This document shows positions 1 to 8,735 of a stretch of DNA of 64,000 nucleotides, one piece after another; the stretch's first letter is position 1; each line of letters opens with the position of its first letter. The DNA is from Bradyrhizobium sp. MOS003 (GTDB lineage: Bacteria > Pseudomonadota > Alphaproteobacteria > Rhizobiales > Xanthobacteraceae). The notes under the pieces are model-generated. The model saw nothing but the letters and a program-made list of their open reading frames with translations. It was not told the origin of the DNA and did not search any database. The stretch covers positions 62,001-126,000 of the forward strand of contig NZ_PYFW01000005.1 of NCBI RefSeq assembly GCF_003020125.1. Reading direction: 5' to 3'. Position numbers and translations under genes: made by a program.

Positions 1-16
1 CCGGCTGGAGACTGAC

Positions 17-1279
17 ATGCGTCGTATCGTCGTAACAGGCATGGGAGCGGTGTCGCCGCTCGGCTGCGGTGTCGAAACCTCCTGGCGCCGCCTGCTTGCC
101 GGACTAAGCGGACTGCGCCCCCTGCCCGAATGGGCGCAAGTCCTTCCGGCGCGCATTGCCGGCCTCGTGCCCGACAAGGCTTATGACGCCGAGAGCGGCT
201 TCGACCCTGCACAGGCGGCTCCGCCAAAAGACCAGCGCAAGATGGACCGCTTCATCCTGTTCGCGCTGCTCGCCACCGCGGAAGCCGTCGCGCAGGCCAA
301 ATGGACGCCGCGGGATACGGCCGCGCGGGAACGGACCGCAACGATCATTGCCTCCGGCGTCGGCGGCTTTCCGGCGATGGCGGAGGCGGTGCGCATTACC
401 GAGCAGCGCGGTGTGCGCCGGCTCTCGCCGTTCACGATCCCCTCGTTCCTCGCCAATCTCGCCGCCGGCCACGTCTCGATCAAATATGGCTACAAGGGCG
501 CGCTGGGCACACCGGTCACCGCGTGCGCCGCGGGCGTCCAGGCGATCGGCGATGCCGCGCGCATGATCCGTGCGGGCGAAGCCGATATCGCGATCTGCGG
601 CGGCGCAGAGGCCTGCATCGACCTCGTCAGCCTCGGCGGCTTTGCGGCGGCGCGCGCGTTGTCCAGCTCCTTCAACGCGGAGCCGGCGCGGGCCTCGCGC
701 CCGTTCGATCGGGACCGCGACGGTTTCGTCATGGGCGAAGGCGCCGGCATTCTTGTCATCGAGGAGCTCGAACATGCGCTCGCGCGCGGCGCCACGCCGA
801 TCGCAGAGGTGATCGGATACGGCACGACGGCGGACGCCTACCACATGACGTCAGGTCCGCCCGACGGCGACGGCGCCCGCCGCGCCATGGAGATCGCGCT
901 TCGGCAGGCGAAGCTAGCGCCGGCCGATCTGCAGCACCTGAACGCCCATGCGACATCGACGCCGGCGGGCGACGAGAGCGAGCTTGGCGCCATCGCCGCG
1001 CTATTCGGCCGTAACCGCGGCATCGCCGTCAGCGCGACCAAATCGGCCACCGGCCATCTGCTCGGCGCCGCCGGCGGCCTCGAGGCGATCTTCACCGTGC
1101 TCGCTTTGCGCGATCAGATCGCACCGCCGACGCTCAATCTCGAAAACCCCGATTCGGGCGCTGAAGGCATCGACATCGTCGCCGCCACCGCGCGGCCGAT
1201 GCCGATGCAGCACGCGATCTCCAACGGTTTTGGCTTCGGCGGCGTGAATGCCAGCGTGATCTTCCGCCGCATAGGTTAA
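17..1279 (+). CDS. fabF: Beta-ketoacyl-ACP synthase II
   Basis: This 420-residue thiolase-fold condensing enzyme elongates acyl-ACP with malonyl-ACP in cytoplasmic fatty acid synthesis. The catalytic set is visible: Cys170 in the TACAAG motif, His311 in NAHATSTP, and Lys342 and His347 in SATKSATGHLLG. The length and the MRRIVVTGMGAVSPLG start match the FabF family. It starts right at the window edge, so an upstream operon partner (an acyl carrier protein or dehydratase gene would be usual) may lie outside. A LysE gene follows about 60 bp downstream on the same strand. A specialised condensing enzyme for very long chain lipid A acyl chains is an alternative, since rhizobia carry several FabF paralogues; the sequence alone does not decide. 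Confidence 0.93.
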   Translation: MRRIVVTGMGAVSPLGCGVETSWRRLLAGLSGLRPLPEWAQVLPARIAGLVPDKAYDAESGFDPAQAAPPKDQRKMDRFILFALLATAEAVAQAKWTPRDTAARERTATIIASGVGGFPAMAEAVRITEQRGVRRLSPFTIPSFLANLAAGHVSIKYGYKGALGTPVTACAAGVQAIGDAARMIRAGEADIAICGGAEACIDLVSLGGFAAARALSSSFNAEPARASRPFDRDRDGFVMGEGAGILVIEELEHALARGATPIAEVIGYGTTADAYHMTSGPPDGDGARRAMEIALRQAKLAPADLQHLNAHATSTPAGDESELGAIAALFGRNRGIAVSATKSATGHLLGAAGGLEAIFTVLALRDQIAPPTLNLENPDSGAEGIDIVAATARPMPMQHAISNGFGFGGVNASVIFRRIG

Positions 1280-1339
1280 ATGACGGGCCCCTCGCGCCAC
1301 AAGACTTGCAATCGCGGCCCGCTCCGTTACGAAAACAGG

Positions 1340-1972
1340 ATGATCGAAACGAATTTCTGGCTGTTCCTGGCCGCAGCCTGCCTCATTGCCGCCGTTCCCG
1401 GCCCCGGCATCTTCTACGTCGCGGCACGGACCTTGTCGGAGGGACGCGCCAGCGGTTTTGCGTCGACCGCGGGCACGGCGCTGGGCGGGCTCGTTCATGT
1501 CGTCGCGGGCAGCCTCGGCATTTCCGCGATCATCCTCGCCAGCGCCGAACTGTTTGCTGCCGTCAAACTCGTCGGCGCGCTCTATCTGGTCTGGCTCGGC
1601 ATCAAGACGTTCCGCAGCGCCGGCCGCGCACTGTCGCTCGAAAGCGAGCCGGCCGGTGACAAGCGCGCGTTCCGCGACGGCGTGCTGGTCGAGGCGCTGA
1701 ACCCGAAGACCGCCGCGTTCTTCCTCGCCTTCATTCCGCAATTCCTCGATCCCGCGGGGTCGAGCCCCACGCTGCAATTCATCATGCTCGGCGCAATCTC
1801 GGTGGCATTGAACACGCTCGCCGATATCGTCGTGGTGCTGATGGCCTCAGCAACACGCACGCAGCTGATCGGGCGGCCGCATCTGATGCGGCGTCTCACC
1901 CAGGGCTCCGGCGTCTTCATTGCAGGCCTCGGCCTGTCGCTGGCACTGGTGCGGCGGCCGGTGAATGGATAG
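1340..1972 (+). CDS. LysE/RhtB family amino-acid exporter
   Basis: This inner-membrane protein of 210 residues resembles the LysE/RhtB translocators that export amino acids or their analogues. The family hallmark PGPG is present near the N terminus, inside the first hydrophobic segment, and about five or six hydrophobic helices follow, with the usual loop around residues 100-125 that contains the ALNPKTAAFF stretch. The reading frame is open back to 1280, but the ATG at 1340 is preferred because hydrophobic family-like sequence begins directly after it and the preceding 20 residues are polar and unrelated. The stop overlaps the start of the following hydrolase by 8 bp, so the two are probably co-transcribed. 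The substrate cannot be read from sequence. Confidence 0.88.
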   Translation: MIETNFWLFLAAACLIAAVPGPGIFYVAARTLSEGRASGFASTAGTALGGLVHVVAGSLGISAIILASAELFAAVKLVGALYLVWLGIKTFRSAGRALSLESEPAGDKRAFRDGVLVEALNPKTAAFFLAFIPQFLDPAGSSPTLQFIMLGAISVALNTLADIVVVLMASATRTQLIGRPHLMRRLTQGSGVFIAGLGLSLALVRRPVNG

Positions 1973-2858
1973 CGCCCCGATGTTCGCCCCGCAAAGCCGC
2001 TTCTACGAGTCGCATGGGCTGCGACTGCATTACGCAGATTGGGGCAATGAGGGCGCGCCGCCTCTCATCCTGGTCCACGGCGGCCGCGATCACTGCCGGA
2101 GCTGGGACGTCATCGCCCGATCGCTGCAGCCGCATTTCCACGTGGTCGCGCCCGACCTGCGCGGCCACGGCGATTCCGACTGGACCAGAGGCGGCAGCTA
2201 CGCGCTGACCGAATATGTCTACGATCTCACCCAGCTCCTCCGTACCATCGCAGCGCCCCAGGTGACTCTCATCGGCCATTCGATGGGCGGCATGGTGAGC
2301 CTGATCTTTTCGGGCGCATTCCCCGAGCAGGTCTCGAAGCTGGTCGTGCTCGACGGCGTGACCATGCTGCCGGACACGCCGAAGCCGCCGGCGCATGAGC
2401 GCATCGGCAAATGGGTCACCCAGCTCGACAAGCTGCACGACCGCACGCCGCGCCGCTATGCGACCCTCGAAGCCGCGGCCGCACAGATGGTGCTGCACAA
2501 CAAGCGCCTGTCCCGCGACCTCGCGCTGCATCTCGCCACGCACGGCGCGCGGCAGAACGAGGACGGCACCTATAGCTGGAAGTTCGATCCCTATCAGCGC
2601 GCCTCCGCGCCGCACCGGCTCTGGCCGGACGATCACCTCGCGCTGTGGTCGCGCATCACCTGCCCGACCCTGCTGCTCAACGCCGGCGAGAGCTTCCTCG
2701 CCGGTGCCCGAGCAGCAGGCCTGGAGCGGAATTTCCAGAACGCGCGCATTGAGACCATCGCCGGCGCGGGGCACTGGCTGCAGCACGACAAGCCGGACGA
2801 GGTGTTGGGCGAGATACGAAAATTTCTCGGGCTGGCCGAGGAGGAAGGCAGCGGCTAG
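1965..2858 (+). CDS. Alpha/beta hydrolase
   Basis: This is a 297-residue alpha/beta-hydrolase fold protein. The oxyanion region LILVHGGRDH lies near residue 35, the nucleophile elbow GHSMGG places the serine at residue 106, and GAGHWLQHDKP near residue 270 supplies the histidine. The DLRGHGDSDW segment is typical of the epoxide hydrolase, haloperoxidase and esterase group. No signal peptide is seen, so it is cytoplasmic. Its start lies inside the end of the LysE gene, which indicates translational coupling. A second ATG at 1980 is an alternative start. The substrate is unknown. The gene ends 15 bp before a large palindromic repeat that separates it from the convergent ispE. Confidence 0.85.
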   Translation: MDSAPMFAPQSRFYESHGLRLHYADWGNEGAPPLILVHGGRDHCRSWDVIARSLQPHFHVVAPDLRGHGDSDWTRGGSYALTEYVYDLTQLLRTIAAPQVTLIGHSMGGMVSLIFSGAFPEQVSKLVVLDGVTMLPDTPKPPAHERIGKWVTQLDKLHDRTPRRYATLEAAAAQMVLHNKRLSRDLALHLATHGARQNEDGTYSWKFDPYQRASAPHRLWPDDHLALWSRITCPTLLLNAGESFLAGARAAGLERNFQNARIETIAGAGHWLQHDKPDEVLGEIRKFLGLAEEEGSG

Positions 2859-2872
2859 ACCAGCTCGACTGC

Positions 2873-2969
2873 CGTAGGGTGGGCAAAAGGCGCGACAGCG
2901 CCGTGCCCACCATACATCGAGATTGCACGAACAATTTGGTGGGTACGCTGCGCTTTGCCCACCCTACGA
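2873..2969. repeat. Palindromic intergenic repeat, family 1, copy A
   Basis: The outer arms are cgtagggtgggcaaa and its complement, which ends in tttgcccaccctacg. Inner segments of the gtgcccacc/ggtgggtac type form further inverted repeats. Related copies lie at 8609-8705, 16830-16920 and 31193-31281. All four sit where two genes converge, here between the hydrolase and ispE, and could fold as a long bidirectional hairpin. Confidence 0.9.
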
Positions 2970-2989
2970 CACCGTCTTCGCGGAAGCAC

Positions 2990-3874
2990 CTAGCTCAACG
3001 TCCCCGCATGCACCCACCAGCCGGGATGATCGCGTCGGATCTTTTCGGCCGCGGCATGCGTATCGGCGGGCGAGCCGTAGATCGCAAAGCACGTCGCGCC
3101 CGAACCGGACATGCGGGCGAGCTTGACGCCGGCGGAACCGCGCAAGGCCTCCAGCACCTCGCCGGTCATCGGCTGGATCCGCAGCGCAGGCGCTTCCAGG
3201 TCGTTGGGAACGCGTTCGAGGACCTCGACCCAATCGGCGATCGACCCGCCCTCCTCCGGCCAGGCCGGAGCGCGGAGCACCGCCGTAGCGCCGACCAGGA
3301 GCTCACCGTTGCGCAAGCCCAACTTCTGAAACACGTCCTTGGTCGCGACCGGCACGCGCGGATTGACCATCACGCAGGGCATGTTCGGCAGCGCGAGCGG
3401 CAGCAGCTGCTCGCCAACGCCGGTCATGTCGCAGGCGCGCGAGAGCAGGCACACCGGCACGTCGGCACCGGTCGCGAGCGCGACCTTCTGGAGTCTGGGA
3501 TCATCGAGCGAGAGATCGTTGAGACGCGCGAGCAGCCGCAGCGCCGCCGCGGCATCAGCCGAGCCGCCGCCAATGCCGGCGGCAACCGGCAGCACCTTGT
3601 CCAGCGCGAAGGCGCCGAGCTTCAGGTTCGGCACCGCGTCAGTCAGAAGCTTGGCCGCCTTGAAGACGAGATTGTCCGCGGTATCGCCGCAAGCCGCGGC
3701 AAGCGGTCCGGTGGTGGTGAGCTTCAGCTCGCCACCCGGCTCCAAGGTAAGCCGATCGGCGCAGTCGGCAAACGCGACCACGCTTTCGAGATCATGATAG
3801 CCATCGGCACGACGGCCTACGACGCGAAGGCTGAGATTGACCTTCGCCCGTCCTTCTTCAATCAACGCCGGCAT
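2990..3874 (-). CDS. ispE: 4-diphosphocytidyl-2-C-methyl-D-erythritol kinase
   Basis: IspE phosphorylates 4-diphosphocytidyl-2-C-methylerythritol with ATP in the non-mevalonate (MEP) isoprenoid pathway. The 294-residue protein is a GHMP kinase: the AKVNLSLRV and DGYHDLES segments lie at the N terminus, the glycine-rich ATP loop AAGIGGGSADAAAAL lies in the middle, and the C-terminal MSGSGATCF motif is also family-typical. The frame stays open to 4090 inside the upstream TPR gene, but the ATG at 3874 places the family-typical N terminus directly after the start. The gene lies 28 bp downstream of the TPR gene and probably shares its transcript. A palindromic repeat separates its 3' end from the convergent hydrolase. 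Confidence 0.95.
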   Translation of the reverse strand: MPALIEEGRAKVNLSLRVVGRRADGYHDLESVVAFADCADRLTLEPGGELKLTTTGPLAAACGDTADNLVFKAAKLLTDAVPNLKLGAFALDKVLPVAAGIGGGSADAAAALRLLARLNDLSLDDPRLQKVALATGADVPVCLLSRACDMTGVGEQLLPLALPNMPCVMVNPRVPVATKDVFQKLGLRNGELLVGATAVLRAPAWPEEGGSIADWVEVLERVPNDLEAPALRIQPMTGEVLEALRGSAGVKLARMSGSGATCFAIYGSPADTHAAAEKIRRDHPGWWVHAGTLS

Positions 3875-3902
3875 CGGCGACACGCCCCCAACTTCACTCA
3901 GA

Positions 3903-5699
3903 CTAGCCGCCCTTGCCGTCGTCCTTTTTCTTCTCGGCCTGCGCTGCAGAGGAGTTCGAATTGTCGTCGGCCAGACCGTTAGCGATCTTGGCCTCGATCT
4001 TCGGCAGCTCTTCCGGCTCGGGCTTGAGATCGCGCGCATGCGCCCACTGGAATTTGGCTTCCAGCGTTCGGCCAACCCGCCAATAGGCATCGCCGAGATG
4101 GTCGTTGATGGTGGGATCCTCGGGCTTGAGGTCGATGGCCCGCTCGAGGTTCTTCACCGCTTCTTCGTAATTGCCGATGCGATAATAGGCCCAGCCCAGT
4201 GAATCGACGATGTAGCCGTCGTCGGGACGCTGCTCGACGGCGCGCTTGATCATCTTCATGCCTTCGTCGAGGTTGATCCCCTGGTCGATCCAGGAATAGC
4301 CGAGATAGTTGAGGACGTGCGGCTGGTCGGGCTGCAGCTCGAGCGCCTTCTTCATGTCGGCCTCGGCCTTGGCCCACTGCTTGGAGCGCTCCTCGCAGAT
4401 ACCACGATAATAGTACCAGACGCTGTTGGCCTTATCGTTGCCCGGTGTCAGCGCGTCGATGCCTTGCGAATAGGTCGCGCCGCAGTCGCCGAACTTCTTG
4501 CGGCCACGCTCGATATTGCCGAGCGCCATGATCGCTTCGAGGTCCTTGGCATCCTCGGATGTAACGCCCTTGAGGATCTTGATCGCCTCCTCGGTGCGGT
4601 CGGCGGAATCCAGATCGATGGCAAGCTGGATCTGCGCGTTGCGCTTGAGCGGCGAGCTCGCCGGCACGCGCTCGTAGACCTTGATCGCCATCTGCGGCCG
4701 CTTCACCGACTCGTAGAGGTCGGCGAGCGAGAGCAGCGCCAGCGGATGGGTCGGCTGGAGGTAAAGCGAGAGCTGGAGATAGACCAGTGCCAGGTCCTCG
4801 CCGCCGCGGCGGGTCAGCGTGGCGCCGATGCCGTAGAGCGCTTCGGCGGCGCCGGCCTGGGCGGAATCGACCAGCGGCGGCATTTTCTTGCCGGCCTTGG
4901 TCTCGCGCAGGCCTTCCTGGATCAGCGGATGGCGCGCGAGCTTCTTGTCGAAGGCCTGGTAGACGGTGGTCGCGGCGGCGGAATCCTTGTTGCGCGACAG
5001 CCAGCGCGCATAGGCCTCGGTCACGCGCAGCATGGAATCGTCGAGCTTGTAGGCGCGCTCGAAGCGGGTGCCGGCATCCTTCTCCTTGCCGGCGAGTTCG
5101 AGAATCATGCCGGCGTGAAGGTCCTTGAACAGCGGGTACCATTCGGGACCAGCCAGCTTGTCGATGGTGGCGACACCGCCCTTGGCGTCGCCCGCGCCAT
5201 AGGCGGCCCAACCTGACAGCAGCGTGGCGACGAGATCGGTGATCGGACCCCGGATCGACTGGTTGATGTTGGTCTGCGCGGCCGCGTATTTCTTCACCTT
5301 GAGATCGTGCACGCCGACCACGAGACGCGCAACGCGGTTGGTCTTGTCGATGGTCAGGATGCGCTCGGCGAGCTTGACCGCTTCGTCGATGTCGCCGTCG
5401 GCGACCGAGGAGATGAAGGCGCGGTCGAGCAGCTCGTTGTTCTTGGGATCTGTGCGCAGCGCCGAACGGTAGAAGGCGGCGGCGGAAGCCGCGTCGCGCT
5501 CGACGCTGGCGTGGCGGGCGGCGAGATAGCTGCCGGCGGTGGTGAGCGACTTCAGATCGTTTCGGGTCGGAAACTGCGCCGCCGTGTCGGACGGATGATC
5601 CGGCGTCTGCGCCAGGACCCTGCCGGGGACGGTCGCGATCGCTGTGCCCATGAGGGCGATGGCGGCAACAGTCCAGCGGTTGAAACGATTTGAAAACAT
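3903..5699 (-). CDS. Secreted tetratricopeptide-repeat protein
   Basis: This 598-residue protein has an N-terminal signal peptide (basic start, hydrophobic core at residues 11-24, likely cleavage after VLA at about residue 30). The rest is almost entirely TPR-like helical repeats; the clearest lie at residues 430-560, with spacing such as AEADMKKALELQPDQP and AVKNLERAIDLKPEDP. The C-terminal tail is Lys/Asp-rich. It should act in the periplasm or at the outer membrane as a protein-binding scaffold. TPR proteins of this build sit next to ispE in related alphaproteobacteria as far as I recall, but no precise function is known to me. It is the upstream gene of the ispE transcript. The 296 bp separating it from etfQO hold no other gene that I can support. 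Confidence 0.85.
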   Translation of the reverse strand: MFSNRFNRWTVAAIALMGTAIATVPGRVLAQTPDHPSDTAAQFPTRNDLKSLTTAGSYLAARHASVERDAASAAAFYRSALRTDPKNNELLDRAFISSVADGDIDEAVKLAERILTIDKTNRVARLVVGVHDLKVKKYAAAQTNINQSIRGPITDLVATLLSGWAAYGAGDAKGGVATIDKLAGPEWYPLFKDLHAGMILELAGKEKDAGTRFERAYKLDDSMLRVTEAYARWLSRNKDSAAATTVYQAFDKKLARHPLIQEGLRETKAGKKMPPLVDSAQAGAAEALYGIGATLTRRGGEDLALVYLQLSLYLQPTHPLALLSLADLYESVKRPQMAIKVYERVPASSPLKRNAQIQLAIDLDSADRTEEAIKILKGVTSEDAKDLEAIMALGNIERGRKKFGDCGATYSQGIDALTPGNDKANSVWYYYRGICEERSKQWAKAEADMKKALELQPDQPHVLNYLGYSWIDQGINLDEGMKMIKRAVEQRPDDGYIVDSLGWAYYRIGNYEEAVKNLERAIDLKPEDPTINDHLGDAYWRVGRTLEAKFQWAHARDLKPEPEELPKIEAKIANGLADDNSNSSAAQAEKKKDDGKGG

Positions 5700-5995
5700 C
5701 AGGGCTCGCCTTGAGTTGGTAGTGCCTGGGTTTGCAGCAGAGGGCCGTATCGCACGCTAAAGCGCCCGGTGGCATGGGGACCCGGAACCGTCGGGCCGAC
5801 AATGCCGCTTTTGGCGCTTCGCCGCAAGGATTCGGGCCGAGCGATCCCCTCCGCACGCCTTAAATCGGCCAAGAGCTGTCCCAAGACGCTGCCAGTATGG
5901 CCTTATCGTGGCCGCGACCGGTGGCCGCAGCCGTGTCCTCACGCGAACGTGCGCCGGATCACGCTCGCCATCAGGTCCTCTTGCTTGGCGGGCTC

Positions 5996-7657
5996 TTACA
6001 TCGCCTCATAGTTCGGGCCGCCGCCGCCCTCGGGAGGAACCCAGGTGATGTTACCGTTGGGGTCCTTCACGTCGCAGGTTTTGCAGTGGACGCAGTTCTG
6101 GGCGTTGATCTGGAAGCGCGGGCCCGTGCCCTCCTCGACCCATTCGTAGACGCCGGCCGGGCAATAGCGATTCGAGGGACCGGCATACACGTCGTGCTCG
6201 GAGGTCTTTTGCAGGTTCATGTCGGTGACCTTGAGATGGACCGGCTGGTCCTCCTCATGGTTGGTATTGGACATGAATACCGAGGACAGCTTGTCGAACG
6301 AAATCTTGCCGTCCGGCTTCGGGTAGTTCTTGGGCGCGTGGCTCTTGGCCGGATCGAGCGTGGCACGATCGGGCTTGGCGTGCGCCTGGGTGCCGAACAG
6401 CGAGCCGCCGAACAGCGTGTTGCACCACATGTCGATGCCGCCCAGCGCGACGCCAAGCACCGTACCGAACTTCGACCACAGCGGCTTGACGTTGCGGACC
6501 AGGAACAGATCCTTGCCGACCGACGACGAACGCCACGCATTCTCGTAGTCGACCAGTTCGTCATTGGCGCGATCGGCGGCGAGCGCCGCCGCGGCATGTT
6601 CAGCCGCGAGCATGCCGGTGCCCATCGCATTGTGCACGCCCTTGATGCGCGGCACGTTGACGAAGCCAGCCGCGCATCCGATCAGGGCGCCGCCGGGGAA
6701 GCTCAGCCTCGGCACCGACTGATAGCCGCCTTCGGTGATGGCGCGCGCGCCGTAGGCGAGGCGCTTGGCGCCTTCAAAGGTGCCGCGGATCGAAGGATGG
6801 GTCTTGAAGCGCTGGAACTCGTCGAACGGCGACAGATAGGGATCGTCGTAGTTCAGATGCACGACGAAGCCGACGGCCACGAGATTGTCGTCGTAATGAT
6901 AGAGGAACGATCCGCCGCCGGTTTTCAGATCGAGCGGCCAGCCGAAGGAATGCTGGATCATGCCCTTCTGGTGCTTGGCGGGATCGATCTGCCAGACTTC
7001 CTTGAGACCGATGCCGAACTTCGCCGGCTCGCTCTTGGAGTCGAGCGCGAACTTGGCGATGAGCTGCTTGGTCAGGCTGCCGCGAGCGCCTTCGGCAAAC
7101 AGCGTGTACTTGCCGAGCAACTCCATGCCACGGGTAAAAGAGTCCTTCGGCTTGCCGTCCCGGCCGATGCCCATGTCGCCGGTGGCAATGCCCTTGACGT
7201 TGCCGGCGTCGTCATAGAGCACCTCGGCCGCAGCGAAGCCCGGATAGATCTCGACGCCTAGCGCTTCAGCCTTGCGCGCGAGCCAACGGCAGACATTGCC
7301 GAGCGAACCGATGTAGCAATGATGGTTGTCCATCAGCGGCGGCATCATGAAGCCCGGCAGCTTGATCGCACCGCCGGCTGTCATCCAGTAGAAGCGATCG
7401 TCCTTCACCTGGGTCTTCAGCGGGCAATCGGAATCCTCGCGCCAGTCGGGCACGAGCTTGTCGAGGCCGGCAGGATCGATCACGGCGCCGGAGAGAATGT
7501 GCGCACCGACCTCGGAGCCCTTCTCCACCACGACGACGTTGAGATCGGCATTGAGCTGCTTCAGCCGGATCGCGGCCGACAGGCCCGAGGGGCCGGCGCC
7601 GACGATGACGACGTCGAATTCCATGGATTCGCGCGGGGGAAGTTCTTCGGTGCTCAT
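5996..7657 (-). CDS. etfQO: Electron transfer flavoprotein-ubiquinone oxidoreductase
   Basis: ETF-QO passes electrons from electron transfer flavoprotein (fed by acyl-CoA and related dehydrogenases) to ubiquinone at the inner membrane. The 553-residue length is normal. The N-terminal FAD dinucleotide motif VIVGAGPSGLSAAIRL lies at residues 15-30. The C-terminal domain holds four cysteines for the [4Fe-4S] cluster, in CPAGVYEW and CVHCKTC, followed by the typical DPNGNITWVPPEGG ending. The gene stands alone here; etfAB are not in the window. It is divergent from the uracil-DNA glycosylase across a 136 bp gap. This is one of the surest calls in the window. Confidence 0.97.
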   Translation of the reverse strand: MSTEELPPRESMEFDVVIVGAGPSGLSAAIRLKQLNADLNVVVVEKGSEVGAHILSGAVIDPAGLDKLVPDWREDSDCPLKTQVKDDRFYWMTAGGAIKLPGFMMPPLMDNHHCYIGSLGNVCRWLARKAEALGVEIYPGFAAAEVLYDDAGNVKGIATGDMGIGRDGKPKDSFTRGMELLGKYTLFAEGARGSLTKQLIAKFALDSKSEPAKFGIGLKEVWQIDPAKHQKGMIQHSFGWPLDLKTGGGSFLYHYDDNLVAVGFVVHLNYDDPYLSPFDEFQRFKTHPSIRGTFEGAKRLAYGARAITEGGYQSVPRLSFPGGALIGCAAGFVNVPRIKGVHNAMGTGMLAAEHAAAALAADRANDELVDYENAWRSSSVGKDLFLVRNVKPLWSKFGTVLGVALGGIDMWCNTLFGGSLFGTQAHAKPDRATLDPAKSHAPKNYPKPDGKISFDKLSSVFMSNTNHEEDQPVHLKVTDMNLQKTSEHDVYAGPSNRYCPAGVYEWVEEGTGPRFQINAQNCVHCKTCDVKDPNGNITWVPPEGGGGPNYEAM

Positions 7658-7793
7658 CTGATCTCAGCCCTTGAGACGGTCCTTGGTCGTTTGCGCCCCC
7701 TTGTTTCCGATTTTTCCGGGTAGGACAACAGCGGAAATGCGTTCCGCGGGGATGCAAGGCGGCCTAAGATGAACTAATAGTCTGACTTTCCAA

Positions 7794-8600
7794 ATGATCC
7801 CCGAGCCCGCACCCACCGTCCGAGAGCTTCTTGCCTTCTATCTGGAGGCCGGGGTCGATTGCGCGCTCGCGGAGGAACCCGTCGACCGCCTGGCGGAATT
7901 GGATGCTCCGCCGCCGGCCACGCGTGTGGCGCCTCCGGTCGAGGCACCTCGCCCTGTCGCCGCCCCCGCGACCCTGCGCGGCGAGGCCGCACCGGCGCCC
8001 GACATCGCGATTGCCTCCGCCCGCGAGGCCGCGCGCACGGCGCCGACGCTGGAAGCGCTGCGCGAGCTGATGCAAAGCTTCGAGGGCTGCGCACTGAAGC
8101 ACACCGCGACGCGGCTGGTGTTCGCCGACGGCAATCCGCAGGCGCGCATCATGTTCGTGGGCGAAGCGCCGGGCCGCGACGAGGACATCGAGGGACTGCC
8201 CTTCGTCGGACGCAGCGGCAAGCTGCTCGATCTGATGATGGGAGCCATCGGCCTCAACCGCAGCACGACCTACATCGCCAACGTGATTCCGTGGCGGCCG
8301 CCCGGCAACCGCACGCCGACGCCGCAGGAGACGCAGATCTGCCTGCCCTTCATCCAGCGCCAGATCGAGCTGGTGAATCCCGACGTGCTGGTGACGCTCG
8401 GCAATCCCTCGACGCAGACACTGCTGTCGACGCGCGAGGGCATCATGCGCACGCGCGGGCGCTGGTTCGACTATGAGACGGGGGCGCGCACCATCCGCGC
8501 GCTGCCGACGTTTCACCCGGCCTATCTGTTGCGCTCGCCGTCCTACAAGCGGCTGGCCTGGCAGGATCTGCGCGCCATCGCCAAGGTGCTGGCGGGGTAG
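7794..8600 (+). CDS. Uracil-DNA glycosylase, family 4-like, with two of four cluster cysteines missing
   Basis: This 268-residue protein removes uracil from DNA by family resemblance. Motif A, GEAPGRDED, starts at residue 123, and motif B, HPAYLLR, at residue 241. About 90 N-terminal residues, Ala/Pro-rich in part, precede the catalytic core; they are absent from the compact thermophilic family members. Family 4 enzymes use four cysteines to hold a [4Fe-4S] cluster. Here only Cys99 and Cys183 occupy such positions: the first position, expected three residues before Cys99, is not a cysteine, and the third is Trp167 in PWRPPGNR. A bound cluster is therefore doubtful. The gene is divergent from etfQO and ends 9 bp before a family 1 palindrome. 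It is sometimes annotated as a DNA polymerase-related protein. Confidence 0.88.
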   Translation: MIPEPAPTVRELLAFYLEAGVDCALAEEPVDRLAELDAPPPATRVAPPVEAPRPVAAPATLRGEAAPAPDIAIASAREAARTAPTLEALRELMQSFEGCALKHTATRLVFADGNPQARIMFVGEAPGRDEDIEGLPFVGRSGKLLDLMMGAIGLNRSTTYIANVIPWRPPGNRTPTPQETQICLPFIQRQIELVNPDVLVTLGNPSTQTLLSTREGIMRTRGRWFDYETGARTIRALPTFHPAYLLRSPSYKRLAWQDLRAIAKVLAG

Positions 8601-8608
8601 CGAGCTCT

Positions 8609-8705
8609 CGTAGGGTGGGCAAAGCGCATCGTGCCCACCAACTCTATCGTGGCGTCGGACAGAGCCGGCGTGGGCACGGCGCTTTGCGCCTTTGCCCACC
8701 CTACG
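8609..8705. repeat. Palindromic intergenic repeat, family 1, copy B
   Basis: This second copy of the family has outer arms cgtagggtgggcaaag and its complement, and inner gtgcccacc/gtgggcac arms. It lies between the convergent uracil-DNA glycosylase and membrane glycosyltransferase genes. A fragment of a different repeat (ccccggaatgacg, family 3) follows at about 8720-8733, just before the stop of the glycosyltransferase gene. Confidence 0.9.
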
Positions 8706-8735
8706 ATTTCTGACGGCGCGCCCCGGAATGACGAG

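Noticed and set aside
2879..3982. A 367-codon plus-strand frame over the ispE gene.
   Set aside because: It starts inside a family 1 repeat and is antisense to ispE, which has all GHMP kinase motifs.
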